Source: Zoroaster sp. YZ-2022
Lineage: Eukaryota > Echinodermata > Asteroidea > Forcipulatida > Zoroasteridae
Direction: 5' to 3'
Assembly (NCBI GenBank): GCA_029582265.1
Contig: CM055819.1
Coordinates: 37,031,384 to 37,095,383, forward strand
DNA: 64,000 nucleotides
The translations under genes were made by a program, and so were the position numbers. The notes under the pieces were generated by a model. The model had not been told where the DNA came from and did not search any database. It saw only the letters and a list, made by a program, of their open reading frames with translations. Of the stretch, positions 1-12,625 are shown piece after piece (within the stretch, counting starts at the first letter, position 1; every line of letters starts with the position of its first letter).

Positions 1-239
1 ACCTCAAACCAGCATAGCATACAGCCAGGCCATCAGATTTTTGCCGGATATGTTCCAATGACTCTAACCACCATCCACAGGAACTTGTGTCCAGAGTCAT
101 AAACTTGCAAGTCGTTTACTAGCCAACAATTAGGTCGAGCCTCTGCCATCATCCCTCTCTTCCCCTACCTGCTCAAATGACAAACAAGAGCAGCCAATGT
201 TAGCATAAAGTACACCCAGTCACCCCAACCACCCACCCC
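1..239. other. Unassigned sequence before the first tandem repeat
   Basis: No ORF, TIR or simple repeat that I can assign. Confidence 0.5.
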
Positions 240-830
240 CAGGATCTCATATTGTTGGCAAGATTTGTTTGGCAAGAAAATTTGGCTTGAAAGACGTTTG
301 GGTGGCAAGACACTTGGACTGGCAAGAGATTTGGCAAGATGGGGTTTGGCAAGATATTTGGCTCAGAAAGACTTATGAACTGGCAAGAGATTTGGCTTGG
401 CAAGAGATTTGGCTCAACCCAGAAATAAATTGATGTTAAAATGTATAAAATTATCTCATATTGTTTGGTAAGAAGATTTGGCTTGCAAGACACTTGAACT
501 GCCTGGCAAGGTTTGGGTGGCAATACACTTGGACTGGCAAGAGATTTGGCAAGAGGGTTTGGCAAGATATTCGGCTCAGAAAGACTTGTGAACTGGCAAG
601 AGATTTAGGGATTTGGCTCAACCCAGAAATAAATTGATGTTAAAATGTATAAAATTATCTCATATTGTTTGGTAACAAGATTTGGCTTGCAAGACACTTG
701 AACTGCCTGGCAAGAAGGTTTGGGTAGCAAGATATTCAGCTCAGAAAGACTTGTGAACTGGCAAGAGATTTGGGCTAACCCAGAAATAAATTGTTGTTAA
801 AATGTGTAAAAAAGTAAAAAAGTAAATATT
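240..830. repeat. Degenerate tandem repeat rich in GGCAAGAGATTTGGC
   Basis: Three irregular units share a block that starts AACCCAGAAATAAATTG at about 417, 620 and 778. Between them are many short GGCAAGA...TTTGG motifs. The minus strand is open for about 120 codons, which is a by-product of the repeat. Confidence 0.8.
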
Positions 831-2004
831 TTTTGTAAACTTAACAACTTTTTTATGGTACAATTTAAATACGCCATGTTAGATGACCTTCCACTGAGGT
901 CATAAAATCCTTCTGGGTTTTAAAAAAGCAAACATTTCACCAAACAAGTTTCACTCCTGTAAAACATGAAAGAAGTCATTCATGCCATGGTAACTACTCC
1001 CGCTCCTCCTACTAGGCTATTGCTTCTGCGTGTCAGCACCAGTTTTTGGGGGGCCAAATGGTATCCAACTGGTCAAGACATTTGCTACGCCTGTGATGAA
1101 GGTCAAGGCCACTGGTGAAGGTCAAGGCCACTGGCAAAAATCTTGCCCCAACATTGGGAAAAAAACATGACCAAGGCTGGTGACTGTCATGGTAAGATAA
1201 TTTCACATAATTCGAGGTCTGTAAGATAATGCAAAGATTGTGGATATCTTTTGTGGTTAATGAGATATGATTTTTTGAAATATTAAACCTCTGTTTGATG
1301 CCAACAATATCAAATTATCATATAATTTGTCTGATGATAGAACTACAAGTAGAACTCATCATGCAATTATTTTAAACGATTTTCTGATTTCTGTCTTAAA
1401 CAAATTTGAACTTCCCATTTGGAGTAGATGTTATAGGTCATTTTAGATACTTGTATGTGAAGAAACACACAGTTCACGTTATTTACGATCATTAAAAAAG
1501 AAAGGAGTTATTTCTTTTGGTTTCATGAGATATGATTTTTTCATGTTATTTGAAACCTGGTGATGCAATTATTTAAAAACATCATCTACATGGTAAGGTC
1601 ATTGATGCTGTAAAGTATCCAGTCTCACTTGAGGTTCGCTTGTATAGGGTTAAGTCTCTAATCCTTAAATTAAATCATGTCATCTGTGCATTATTTATAA
1701 GCATTCATTAGTAGTGGTTACGAGGCTGGTCATAAGCCCTGGGAATGAGGATAGTTTTGGGAGGTTCGACTTTGCCCATAAACTTCTCTATGTGCTTCAT
1801 CATGGTTACAATTTGTTTTTAAGATTTTGCCTCTTCTTGAAGAATCCGCAACTTTTCCAGACCTGAAAAATTGCCAACGAAACATCTTAAGTTTACGAGG
1901 TATTTTTAAGGTATTTTGCAAAAGTGGGAATTATGCAAGCTTGTTTGTTTTCGAAAAAACCTTTAGATGATAACAGAATGTGTATTCAGCTTTGTAGACA
2001 ATGT
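831..2004. other. No gene seen; scattered repeat-like AT-rich DNA
   Basis: Phrases such as GAGATATGATTTTTTGAAATATTAAACCTCT (split near 1260-1290) recur in related form near 8185-8220, so part of this is an old dispersed repeat. No coding signal was found. Confidence 0.5.
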
Positions 2005-2012
2005 ACCGGACA

Positions 2013-2663
2013 CAGGCCCGGATTAAGGGTATGGAGGGCCTAAGGCTAATGAGAGGGAAGGGCCTAAATTATGCAACATATAAGTTCATCATATTCAGTC
2101 ACACAAACCATGACTACTGACTAGTGGGTAGCGACTGAAGAGACTATATTCTACACATGTTTTTAAAGTTTCAAACCTAAATGTGCATTTTCCTGGCCTT
2201 GGCTGTGGCAAACTCATGAATGATATCCTCAAAGTTCAATGATCTTAGAATTTCACTCTCAATACTCAACAGGGACAAGGCAGTCAGACGATCCTGACTC
2301 ATGGTCGATCGCAAGAGGTTTTTGACCCTTTTCAGAAGAGAAAATGAGCGTTCCCCACTACAATTACTGATCATCAGTGACAAATACAACCGTAATCCCG
2401 TTTCAACGTTTGGGAAACATTCGATCATGTTGGATTCAATTATAATTTTGTACATCCAGACAGCTTGGCTTTCGTCATCTTTCTTCTCAATATTTGAGAA
2501 GGACGTAAAAGTAAGAAATTGCTGAAATTCCTTGGTGAAATCTACTGGTAGATGTATTATAGTTTCGTTCATGTAAAAACAGGCATATTTGAAAATGTTT
2601 GTCTGAAATGGAGGGCCTAAAATAATCGAGGGCCTTATTAGCCTTGTGGTTAATCCGGGCCTG
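2013..2663 (-). mobile_element. Internally deleted hAT transposon with 8-bp TSD
   Basis: TIRs CAGGCCCGGATTAA (2013-2026) and TTAATCCGGGCCTG (2650-2663) are flanked by identical ACCGGACA at 2005-2012 and 2664-2671. The element is only 651 bp but keeps the 3' end of a transposase gene, so it is a deletion derivative of an autonomous element. Confidence 0.93.
2177..2576 (-). pseudogene. hAT transposase C-terminal fragment
   Basis: The minus strand encodes a fragment with SNCSGERSFSLLKRVKN followed by LRSTMSQDRLTALSLLSIE, the hAT C-terminal dimerisation signature seen in ZMYM1-like and P52rIPK-like transposases. The DDE catalytic core and BED zinc finger are absent. The frame runs to TAA near 2177. 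It cannot be an active transposase. Confidence 0.88.
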
Positions 2664-2671
2664 ACCGGACA

Positions 2672-5600
2672 TGTACACTGTATTATGTACATAAACAGTA
2701 CAGTGAATGTGATGTGTGCGTACAATACACATAAACAGTACACTTAATTGTGGCACACATGCATATGACCGTTGTGTCTGAGGCATTGAGGGCGCAATGT
2801 ATGTATTAAAATTAATTACTAATAATTAAATAGAAAATCAAGTAGTGTTGAAACTCTTACGTCATCATTATTAGAGTTATCTAGGAGTGTAACTGCAACA
2901 TGTGATGTCATTCTGAACTTGACAAGAATGAGCATTTTCAGGAAAATTAGGTTCACCGAGAAGGAACGAATGAACACTTAATAATCAATTCTTACTTTAC
3001 GTCAAAAATAAACTTCCTTGTATGTTTAAAATATAATATAAAATATGTTATCTACCCTTTAAGTTCATTTATTCATTGTGCCTAGTGGAGTTATATAAAT
3101 GAGAGTTCATAAAGGTTTTAGTTATGAGCTGTACTGTATAACGATAACATGATCAAGAATAATTTATGAAGAAAAAAAATCAAGTGCAAAAACGTATGCT
3201 TTAATTTAAGGATTTCCCTTGATTTTTTACACCAGTATATTTTTAACCGTTCGTCTGAGACTGAGGCCAAGACTTGTCTTGAGACCTACAGCACTGATAC
3301 ACATGAGGTTACAAATGGCACAGTTAGTGCTACACGCATAGCCAATCTTCACTATAACTTACTCATAGTTTGGCAACCATAATGGTTGTGACGTGGAAAG
3401 TTAGCATATCACTAGTTAACCATTCTAGTATTAACGGTTACCAGGGAAAAGTTTCACTTCTAACAAAATGGCTGCTGAGATCTCGTTTTTTCAGGTAGAA
3501 AAACTCTTCATACTTAATGATAAGTACAGCCAGAGGTTAAAAAACATAGGAAAAGGTGTGAGATTTGGAAAGTAATGGATGAGAGAGTGAAATTCAGCAG
3601 TGAGAATTTCCGGTTTGCATATAAAATGACTTTATTTAATCATTCAAGTGACGCCGCCGTGACCATACTGTTGTGATATGTTTGTACAGTAAAGACACTG
3701 TAAATGTAACCGCGTAAAGCCCCCGGAGCTCGCAGCTGAAGTACATTTCACCTAGAGGGCTACGATATGCACGAGGCGAATACTGAATACCTTGGGTCTT
3801 TGGCTCACACTGTCTAGATCTTCTCTTCCTCTCTCTGCTTGATGAAGTTGGGTCTCTGGCTGACATTGTCTAGATCTTCTCTCTCTGCTTGGTGTAGTTC
3901 AGTGATTACATTGAGTCTCTGGCTAACACTGTATAGATCATTAGACTGGGGGTAGAAAAACAAAGTTTATTATTATAACGAAGATGGGTTAAGTTGCACA
4001 AATAAACCCCAAAAATGTTTAAATTTACACCATTTGAAAAGGGATATATTAAGTAATGTTTTTCCATTTGGAACTAGTTTGTAAGATAAAGGGTTGGGAG
4101 TTATGACTAAAAACATGTACCTAATACCTGTTTTTAAGGAAATTTGTACACGGCATTGCAGAGCGCATAAAACTTGACATGACAAATTAATATAAACAGT
4201 GAAAACCTCTAAATACTATTGGTATTGTTTAAAAAAAATTCTGTCTGAGGTGCCATTTGAAATAATCACTATTAGATTTAGTTTCTAACCAATTATCATA
4301 TCTCACTATGAACAACTTCACCTTGAAAATACCTTGAAAATCCGTTTTGCCTTGAAATAACAGTTCACCGTAATTTCACTGCAATTTCACAGTTCCTCTT
4401 CCTCTCAGATATTAGCAATAATGTCCATGGTGATTTCACTGCAAATTCATGGTGCTCTCGAGAATTAATGAGCTGCCCCAAAATTGACACAAGTATTTCA
4501 TGGCAATTTCACGGTATTGTGTCGGTCATGAAATTGTCATGAACTATTTATTTCACAGTAAAATATTTTCAGGGCATTTTCAGGGTAAAGTTATTCATAG
4601 TGTCTATCTGGGGGTTTAAAATGGTCCTCATACACTGCATCCCATATCATGCAAATCAAGGCCCACAAGTATTCACATGTCAAATATTGGGATACCATGT
4701 TTATTATTGTGCATTTGACTTTAAGAAAAAACTCTGCTAGGGTCAAAGTATAAGACATAGGAGAAGGGAATCACCCACCACCCTCAACCATATTATTTGA
4801 TCTTCAAATCCTAACCATGCTGAACACAACATGATGCAACAAATATAACAATTCTGTTCAAGGTGTTAGCCAGGATTTAGAAATAGGGGACATCCTAATT
4901 TGCTGGAAATTTCAAAACAGGGTGTCCAAATTGTTCACTTACAATACTTTTACATGTAAATGACAGATAGAATAGGGTGTCCAAAATTGAAACAGGGTGT
5001 CCAAAAGACACCCAGACACCCCTCTGACTAATATTATGATTCCGGTGGATCTTGTTGAAGTGAGCTGATGAGAACAAAAGATATTTTGTTCTTGCTGATG
5101 GATCTTAACTTGTTGCACTCAAAAGGCTTCACACTTGAACAACTGAAGGATAGCAAGCAATAACTTCCAGATATGTTTAAATATTCTTGTTAATATAGTA
5201 CAATGCCATGTACTGCCACTGGCTATTAAAGTCAAATTAAGTGATTAAAAAATTTACCAAAATTAACTGACACATTTTCTGTTATGGACTGATGCCAACT
5301 TTAACCTTTTTCAGAAAAAGAGATTAAATGGAAACTCTGTTCCTTCTTTCTTAAAGGTTATAAATCAATGTTGATATTATATCAGATATATCACGATATG
5401 TGCTTACCAGAGTGTCATTATTATAATTACAATGTTGCAATAAGGAGTTAGCTTGTTAATTAGCAGTGTATACAGAGTGACAAGTATTCTGTTACGGAGA
5501 TACAGAGTCACTTATTTTAGCCACAAACATACCATGGACAAAATATTGTACATTACTTTTTCAAGCCAAATCAAAGACAACATTTTCAGAAGTTAAGTGT

Positions 5601-6078
5601 CATAACATAATAATGAGTTGAATAATGAGTTGAAAATATATTAAGTGTCATGACATAATAATGAGTTGAAAATATCCGAGTCAAAGAAAATCTTTTTTTT
5701 GTGTTTAATGTTTTCCTCGTGTCCATTTTTCATAAATTTTCTCATCAGCTAAACAGCATTTGGATTGGCGCAAATAACACTAATATTAAAAATTTTACAT
5801 TTGTCCTTTTTAACAACCAAATCTGACACATATTTCAAAGAACCTAGACAAATAATCAAGCATCATATCCCCAGAGATATACCGGCGGTAAGGTATTATT
5901 TTTTGTCACTGAAGTTCAATATAGCTGTGATTTTAGCATAACAAGTTAAGTTTGGTCTAAAGCATGAAGTTTTATGTTTTAGCACAAGATATATATTGCT
6001 CTAATGCATATAAGATTTGGGGTTCAATGTGTGAAGGAGTAAAGAAAATTTGATCCAATAAAAGTGTTATGCGTAACA
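2672..6078. other. No gene seen; AT-rich intergenic DNA
   Basis: Minor features are TGTACA-rich flanks at 2672-2760, GTCTCTGGCTNACA... repeats at 3790-3940, GGGTGTCCAAA repeats at 4918-5010, and a GGATCTTGT...GGATCT repeat at 5043-5106 that recurs at 25496-25550 and 30578-30640. ATGGCTGCTGAG at 3470 has a good start context but leads to no supported gene. Confidence 0.55.
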
Positions 6079-6086
6079 CTTGGCAT

Positions 6087-6485
6087 TAGGGCTGTGCCGG
6101 GTATCCAGGTATCCGAATACCCGACCGAAACAGTCATTACCCGGTTCCATTTTTCAGTTTGAATTACCCGTAAACGACTTTATAAAATTCGGACTTCTAA
6201 TATTTGAGCGGTGCAAACAGAAATCTGTGACTCTTGAACAATGTAATGTTTACACTTTTACAGACAATTATCTTTAAATTCAAGAGATTACACTCCAATA
6301 AAGAAAAGATCGATAGTATGGTATCCTCTGTATAATATAAGTCAATTTATTACCATTTACAGTACATGTATTTGTACACCACTGGAGGCATATTTTCAAC
6401 ATAAATGAAAACGGGTATCCGGGTATCCGAAGTTTCCTGATTTCAGGTATCCAGTTCCAAAAATATCCAAAAGCGCACAACCCTA
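6087..6485. mobile_element. hAT-type MITE with 8-bp TSD
   Basis: Ends are TAGGGCTGTGCCGGGTATCC and ...GCGCACAACCCTA, flanked by identical CTTGGCAT at 6079-6086 and 6486-6493. GGTATCCGAA motifs near both ends form subterminal inverted repeats. No transposase. Confidence 0.92.
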
Positions 6486-6605
6486 CTTGGCATATGTGTC
6501 ATGATTTAATCATTTTTGTTAAATAATGTAATTTATTTTATTATGTAACAAAAAAATAAGTGTTCGGGGGGTAGGGGTGACACCCTATATGTATTGCACC
6601 TTTAA

Positions 6606-6918
6606 CCCTCTTACTACTAAAAGGGTCAAAATCAGTCAAAATGTTGATATACTTGCCAAGGTATATCTAGTGCACTTAAAAGACAAACATTGTTAAACCT
6701 TACGTGTAGTAAGTACATTTACAGGTCAAAATGAGTCAACCGTTTTTGACTGGTAAAAGCATTGTCTGGTATTGTTCAGGGTGGTCAAAATTACAGTAAA
6801 AACCAGTCAAAAATGCCCCTGTGTGCACATTTGGGTCACTCCCAGTCAAAACAGGCAATTGACTGATTTTGACCTCTATATAGCAACTTCCCACTAAAGT
6901 GCAGCTATAGTAGGAGGG
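6606..6918. mobile_element. TTAA-class MITE (CCCTCYTACTA family)
   Basis: TTAA lies at 6602-6605 and 6919-6922. Ends are CCCTCTTACTA and TAGTAGGAGGG. The interior repeats GGTCAAAA(T)CAGTCAA. TTAA target and CCC ends fit piggyBac-like or Kolobok-like non-autonomous elements. The element at 40727-41463 is the same family in reverse order. Confidence 0.88.
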
Positions 6919-6944
6919 TTAAAAGTTATAGTTCAATGACTGCT

Positions 6945-7179
6945 CAGCGGCGTAGCCAGGACTTTTTCAGTGTGGGGGCACAGGGGGGCATTGCTTTTCA
7001 GTGGGGGGAGCATTGCTTTTCAGTGGGGGGGCCCAGGGGGTATGGGTTTTTTCCCTTTTCTTTTCTTTTCTGTTTTTTGGGGCACTATGAGGATTTTTCG
7101 TGGGGGGGCACCTGGGGGGGCACTGGAAATTTGTGGGGGGGCACGTGCCCCCCTAGGCCCCCCCGTGGCTACGCCGCTG
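6945..7179. mobile_element. G-rich MITE with CAGCGGCGTAGCCA ends
   Basis: Inverted ends CAGCGGCGTAGCCA and TGGCTACGCCGCTG enclose long G runs on the + strand. No clear target duplication is visible. The ends resemble those of the elements at 9053 and 11767. Confidence 0.8.
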
Positions 7180-8735
7180 CATCAGATTAATCAGAAAATT
7201 GTGAAGTTTACTACAATTTCTTGCGCCCAAAACCACTGTACGTCTTGACTACGATGGACAAATCATTCTGTGATATTTGTTCCGTTGTTTTTACTGCAAG
7301 TTCTCTTTGCTACTTTGATATTGATGATTCAGGGTGTTTCTTTTTCAACACTCTTTTTGGATATTGTTGGCAGCTATTATGACATAGCAGGATATAATGC
7401 AACATCATGTTCGTTTTTGCATAACAATTGAACAAGTACGTACCTTGTCTAAATTTTATTTCACAAGTTTGCAATCAGTCAACTTATACAGGCTAGCAAT
7501 GATTTGGTTATTTATTTTTTGTACACTTTCACTGCTGTGACACTGACTACACTGACTAAATTTTAACTGTATGTCAAATAAATAGTCCTCTCGTTTTGTT
7601 AAAACTCTCCATGCAAAAATGGCACAATTTTTAAACACCTAACATCTATTTAATGCATCCATATTTGATTTTAAGAATCAATTAGAACTAGAGGTATTGA
7701 GTTTGTAGAAACCAAACTCTGTGTTCTAAATTTGTTAAAAGACAAGACTAATTACTTCAGGAGATATGAGTATTCATAATATTTAATTAAAATGACATAT
7801 AATGTGCTATACTGAATACATTAACTTCGGGTTCTGTCACGTGACTGAATTTATACTTCACACAGAAATAATACATTGGATGTCTTTTATCATCATCCTA
7901 AATGTGATGAAATTCTGTTTGATAATTTCTGAGATATGAAAATATTCCCTTTTAAATACTGCTGCTAGGGAGCGCTCTGATCTATCATGACATCATCAAA
8001 CAATTGTTAACGATGAGATATGACTAGTCACTTTATTCACAGAAATCCAATATTCATCTTCCCTATCACATTGGCTGCAGACTATATAATAGTGCTGAAG
8101 AATGCTTTTTCTGTTGAACTTCCGGTTTCAATTGGAAAAAAAGTCAAAATTGCGTCATGTCTGTGTACGAAATGTGGTGTGGTTCATGAGATGATTTTTA
8201 AAATATTAAACCTCTATTTGATGTAATTTGATATCTTATGACATCATCATGACATCACAACTTTATGACATTAAATATATTTACCTTCATGTCAACGTAA
8301 AAGTATTTGTGAAGTATAAGTTAGTCTGAACACTGCAAATATGGTTTTCTCTTCAGAAACGTTTCACAACAAAACTCGCATCCGTGGTGCTGTGTGCAAC
8401 TTGACAAGAGACTATTTATGGCTCCATGTACACATGGAGTCCAGTTCGGCATACGACTCAACTTAAGACTACTGCCTCGTGCTGTATGTGTGCACAAATG
8501 ATAGGCCTGTGTGGGAAACGGCAGTGTGCTTGCGAAATGGCCTGTACAAATGTACAGAACAGTGCTTCAGAATATTTTTTCACTTAAACTTCTGGTTTCG
8601 ACCGGAAGGAGAGGTCAGATTTTGAACCGTGAAGTTGTCATTTTAGGCTATAAAGTACTCTTGACCTCACACTGGGACATCCAGAAAAAAATTCCCATTC
8701 TTACATTGCAGTATAATCCTAGCCCTACGTGATAT
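7180..8735. other. No gene seen; AT-rich DNA
   Basis: It holds repeat-like phrases also found at 1250-1700 (GAGATATGA, AATATTAAACCTCT) around TGACATCATCATGACATCA at 8236-8256. No coding signal. Confidence 0.5.
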
Positions 8736-8744
8736 TGTGACATT

Positions 8745-9894
8745 GGAAAGAATGTTGTATCCGACTGCCACTTTTTAAGGGCTTTTTTTGAATTTTTTTG
8801 CAACCACTAACCAGTTAAAAAATTATTCTATCGATTTTTGGTGGTACAGAAAGCGAAAACTATCTTTAAAATCCACTTTTATGATGGTTTTCGGATTTTA
8901 TTTCCCTTCTAAAAAAATCCTCCTCTTCAGAAAATAGAAGGATCCTATTAAATAGTTGCCACTGCGCATGTACAATGACTGTGTTGGTCACTAATTGTAG
9001 AGTTTACAAGATCAGACTGACATGACTGAGGAAGTCATCGTGTACCAAAAATCAGTGGTGGCGCTACGGGGGCAAGGAGGAAAATGCCCCCCCCGGTTAC
9101 TTTCTTTGCCCCCCCCCAATTTGCCACCCCCCAATTTTTTCCCTGATGTTAAGTCAATGCTTTTTCAGCAGTACAAAATTACATTAAAGATTAATGTTTT
9201 CCCCCTTAAATTTAAGCTACCCCCCTCTCTTGCCCCCCAGTTTAACAGGTCTGGCGCCGCCGCTGCCAAAAATGCCTGATTTTTCATGAAATAAATATCC
9301 TGGAATAATTTGAAGTATATGTCCATCATCATCCGTATGTTCTCCACCTTACGAGGTAGGTAAGATTACTCTATTGGTAGGCAGATTCACGCAAACTGCC
9401 GTTGGTGGCGCTATTTTTCATATGCTTTTGTACTGTAAAAGTTTGTGACCTGCCGAACTTTCATGGTAAAATTCTAATATAAAGGGTAGTCTATGGATGT
9501 AGTCACTTCTAGTGTCGATAAATGGATACTACACATCGTGGTTATCTTAAATGATCAATCCATGCCAACTGTAACGTTGGCTTAAAAACAGTGCAACTTG
9601 CTGAAAATAGACTTTGTTAGTACTACAAGGATACATTGCAGGCACATTCGGTCACAACCTTTTCCATTGAAACTGGATCTTAAAAATGACCAAATATTTA
9701 AATCAACAAAAATTCGTAACTTTGCATAGGGTTAACCTATCATGACCATTGACCCCTCATTTTCTTTCTAATTTTTTGTTCTATCCAGTGATATGACATT
9801 TAAAAGCATTGAAGCAACTTCAAATTTTCATGAAACTGCCTACTATTGGTTATATTGAATGAGAAAAAGTGGCGGTCGGATATGACATTCTACC
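8745..9894. mobile_element. TIR element copy A with 9-bp TSD (MULE-like)
   Basis: Ends GGAAAGAATGTTGTATCCGAC and ...GTCGGATATGACATTCTACC are flanked by identical TGTGACATT at 8736-8744 and 9895-9903. A second copy in reverse order lies at 16113-17517. A 9-bp duplication and GG termini suggest a Mutator-like non-autonomous element. A small MITE sits inside at 9053-9265. Confidence 0.85.
9053..9265. mobile_element. hAT-type MITE nested in copy A, 8-bp TSD
   Basis: Ends CAGTGGTGGCGC and GCGCCGCCGCTG are flanked by identical CCAAAAAT at 9045-9052 and 9266-9273. The sister element at 16113-17517 lacks this insert and has the empty site near 17210. The interior is rich in C runs. Confidence 0.92.
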
Positions 9895-9903
9895 TGTGAC
9901 ATT

Positions 9904-11758
9904 TCAGAATGATTGACAGAGGAATTGAGTCATTTGTGAAGCGCTACGCTTTGTGTCTGACACTAGATCCCTTTGTCAGTAAACAATGAATGTGGACGGC
10001 CTATGAGAAATACATGTACCAACTTGAACCATTCATTGCTGAAAGTAAAATTGCAACATTGTATCATAATAAAGTAGCAGCCAGCAGCAGGTCTGTGCCA
10101 CATAACTTGGCGCTAAATAAGAGTATGAGTGAAATAAATGGAGCTTAGATTAAAAACAACGGCATACCATCGAGTGAAGTCGTGTCACTAGTCCTCATGG
10201 AGTCATGCAGCTATAGGCCTAACTCAGTAACTGATTCAGCGGCCATGATCATACTTTTCCTTCCTCCATGATCACAATGACACTTTCGACTATGTTGACT
10301 GGCGTGCATTGAAATAGACACTTGCGAACTCAGAAAGTGCATGCAGATACGTAAACAACTGCAATACAAGATGACAGTGGAACAAAAAGCCTCTCTTTTG
10401 TGTCACAGTGCTCAGGTGTTTTGGCGCGCCAACTAACGAGTTTACGAAAACAAACCTTTGTGCACGTGGGAATGTAGGCCCCTGTACTTAAGTCTTGAGT
10501 ACAATGTGTTGCATTGTGATCCAGCTGATCTCTCGGAATTGAGCGCGCAATGAATTATGGGAGTTGGATTTTGGAAAAACGTTGTCAACAAACGCACTGT
10601 GTTTGTGCACCAAGTAAATGGAGGAGAAAGGTGGTCGGCCAGAAAATGAAAGTTTTTAATGTTTTATAGCAAAATTATGGGGACAATCTTTAAGAAATCA
10701 GTTAAATTATAAACAGGGCTGGGGGAAGTGCCCCCAAAAGTTTCCGGTGCCCCCCAGGTGCCTCCCCCCACACGAAAAATCCCCATAGTGCCCCAAATCC
10801 CGATGTGCGGTGAATGAACTTCAGCTCCGAGTTTAGAGCATTCTTAATTTGTTTACCGATCTCCTTCCAAATACCATTTTTCTATAATACGTACAGCACT
10901 CCTTGCTGGACATCAAGGCGCAGATTCAGAGTCTCAAAGGGAGGTAGAGGCACATGGTTAAAAAGGAGGGCACGTTATAAATTAACAAAAACAGGAGGGC
11001 CACATACCCCTTTTCCCCCCTGCGATCCGCGTAACCGTATTTACCGGCCGTGAAATTAATTCGAACCTAAGACCACGGAGCCAGGAAAACAGGTATGGTC
11101 TGGGGGTTTCGGCCCCTAAGCCTCTCTCTCCACCCTCCCTAGATTCGCCTCTCCCATCCCCACCCCGCATCCCATTTTCAGTTATTTTCTGAATTTCAGT
11201 TAGCCTACACTCTCTTCAAAAAGTTTCACTTTCCCCAAGACTAGACTAGATCAACTCTGTATCATTATTTGCCGTATATGATCTGTCTCCGTAGGGCCTA
11301 CAGCGCGCAGTCTGTACGCATCATAGCGTTGTTTATAGCGCCCCAACGTGCATAATTCTGTGACGGTCGACGGTCGACGCGCGACGTTTAGAAGGGCGAC
11401 GGGCGACGTTTAGAATGGCAGATATGGAATTCCATATTGGCGTAATACGTGTATCAATGCATGGGCCCCAATAATTTTGTGAAATAGTATAATTTATGCA
11501 TATTATATCAAAACCACGCTGGTCAAAACAAGTTTTCTCCATGATTCAAGTTTTAAGGCCGAGGATCATTGTTTCGCATGTAAACATAGCTTTTATTTAT
11601 GACAGAATTGGTCGTCACCAAAATTATACATAACAGCAAAAGAAACGTCACCCCTAAATTTTGATAAATCTGAGAACATGTTTAGCTTATGTGTCCTCAG
11701 ACGTCATGAATGACGAATTTTGAGGTCAACCAAATTTGCCACATTGTGTTCGTGTTAC
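9904..11758. other. No gene seen; mixed intergenic DNA
   Basis: It holds a GGCGCGCC site at 10422, a C-run-rich stretch at 10715-10800 resembling the G-rich MITEs but lacking a matched second end, and short CGACG-rich repeats at 11363-11415. No supported coding frame. Confidence 0.5.
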
Positions 11759-11766
11759 ACTCCATA

Positions 11767-12617
11767 CAACGGCGGATCTAGGCCCAAAGTTTAGGGGGGC
11801 CAAATGCTCAGTGGAGGGGCGTATTTGCGAGCGCAAAACGTTTCTGGTGGGGTTTGTTTGTTTTGTGGGTCTAGACGACAATACTTGATTTAGTATGAAA
11901 TTTCAGTGATAAGCTTTGGATTTGAACCCGCAACCTTGTGATTGTAGGCTAGGTCCTGCGGTCTAACCACTTGACTAATGCAGGGTTTCCGGAAATGCTT
12001 AGCTTCTGGTTGCTCTGAGCGGACAAATATTATTCATAATCTACACAGTGCTGCAAAAACAGCCCACTGTATTTTACGTTGATACTTACTGCTCATATGA
12101 CGATGGAAGACGAATCTTTCAAGTCACTGCTCCTGCTCGTACTCACAAGATTGAAATGCGTTTTATGCACGCGATGTTCGCGCCAAGTCTAAACGTAGGC
12201 CTACATTGCGGACGTTGCATGGCTCACCTAATATCCAGGAAACCCCACACAACCAGTCGCGTGTGCATAAGCCATGCATACAATCACCGTGTACGCCTCG
12301 TCTAATGCAGCTTGGCTTAACTGCACAAACTACCATTGCAAATTTTGTGGCAATGTTGGATCGTGAGTAGGATTATGAACACATTCATGTAGCCAATCAG
12401 TGTGTTGTAATTTGCATACTTTAACAAAAGCTGAACGTATAAGCAAGACTTAGCTGCACAAGGAGGGGCGTAAAGTTGTGGGGTTTTGTTTTGTCTCTCT
12501 TTCCCCTTTTTTCTTCTTTTCTTTTCTTTTCTTTTCTTTTTTTTGGGGGGGGGGGCGTACAGCTTCGGTTTTTGGGGGCCATGGCCCCCGTTGGCCCCCC
12601 CCCTGGATCCGCCGTTG
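11767..12617. mobile_element. hAT-type TIR element with 8-bp TSD
   Basis: Ends CAACGGCGGATCTAGG and CCTGGATCCGCCGTTG are flanked by identical ACTCCATA at 11759-11766 and 12618-12625. The 851-bp interior has G-rich ends, a pyrimidine tract (12496-12541) and a tRNA-like stretch on the minus strand. No transposase. Confidence 0.92.
11925..11997 (-). repeat. tRNA-like sequence (SINE head or decayed tRNA)
   Basis: On the minus strand it reads TTAGTCAAGTGGTTAGACCG (A-box-like) and GGTTGCGGGTTCAAATCC (B-box-like). Stem pairing is poor, so it is more likely a SINE head than a working tRNA. Confidence 0.5.
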
Positions 12618-12625
12618 ACTCCATA

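Noticed and set aside
3470..3496. Possible first exon MAAEISFFQ followed by GTAGAA
   Set aside because: The phase does not fit exon 2 of INTS1 and no partner exon was recognised.
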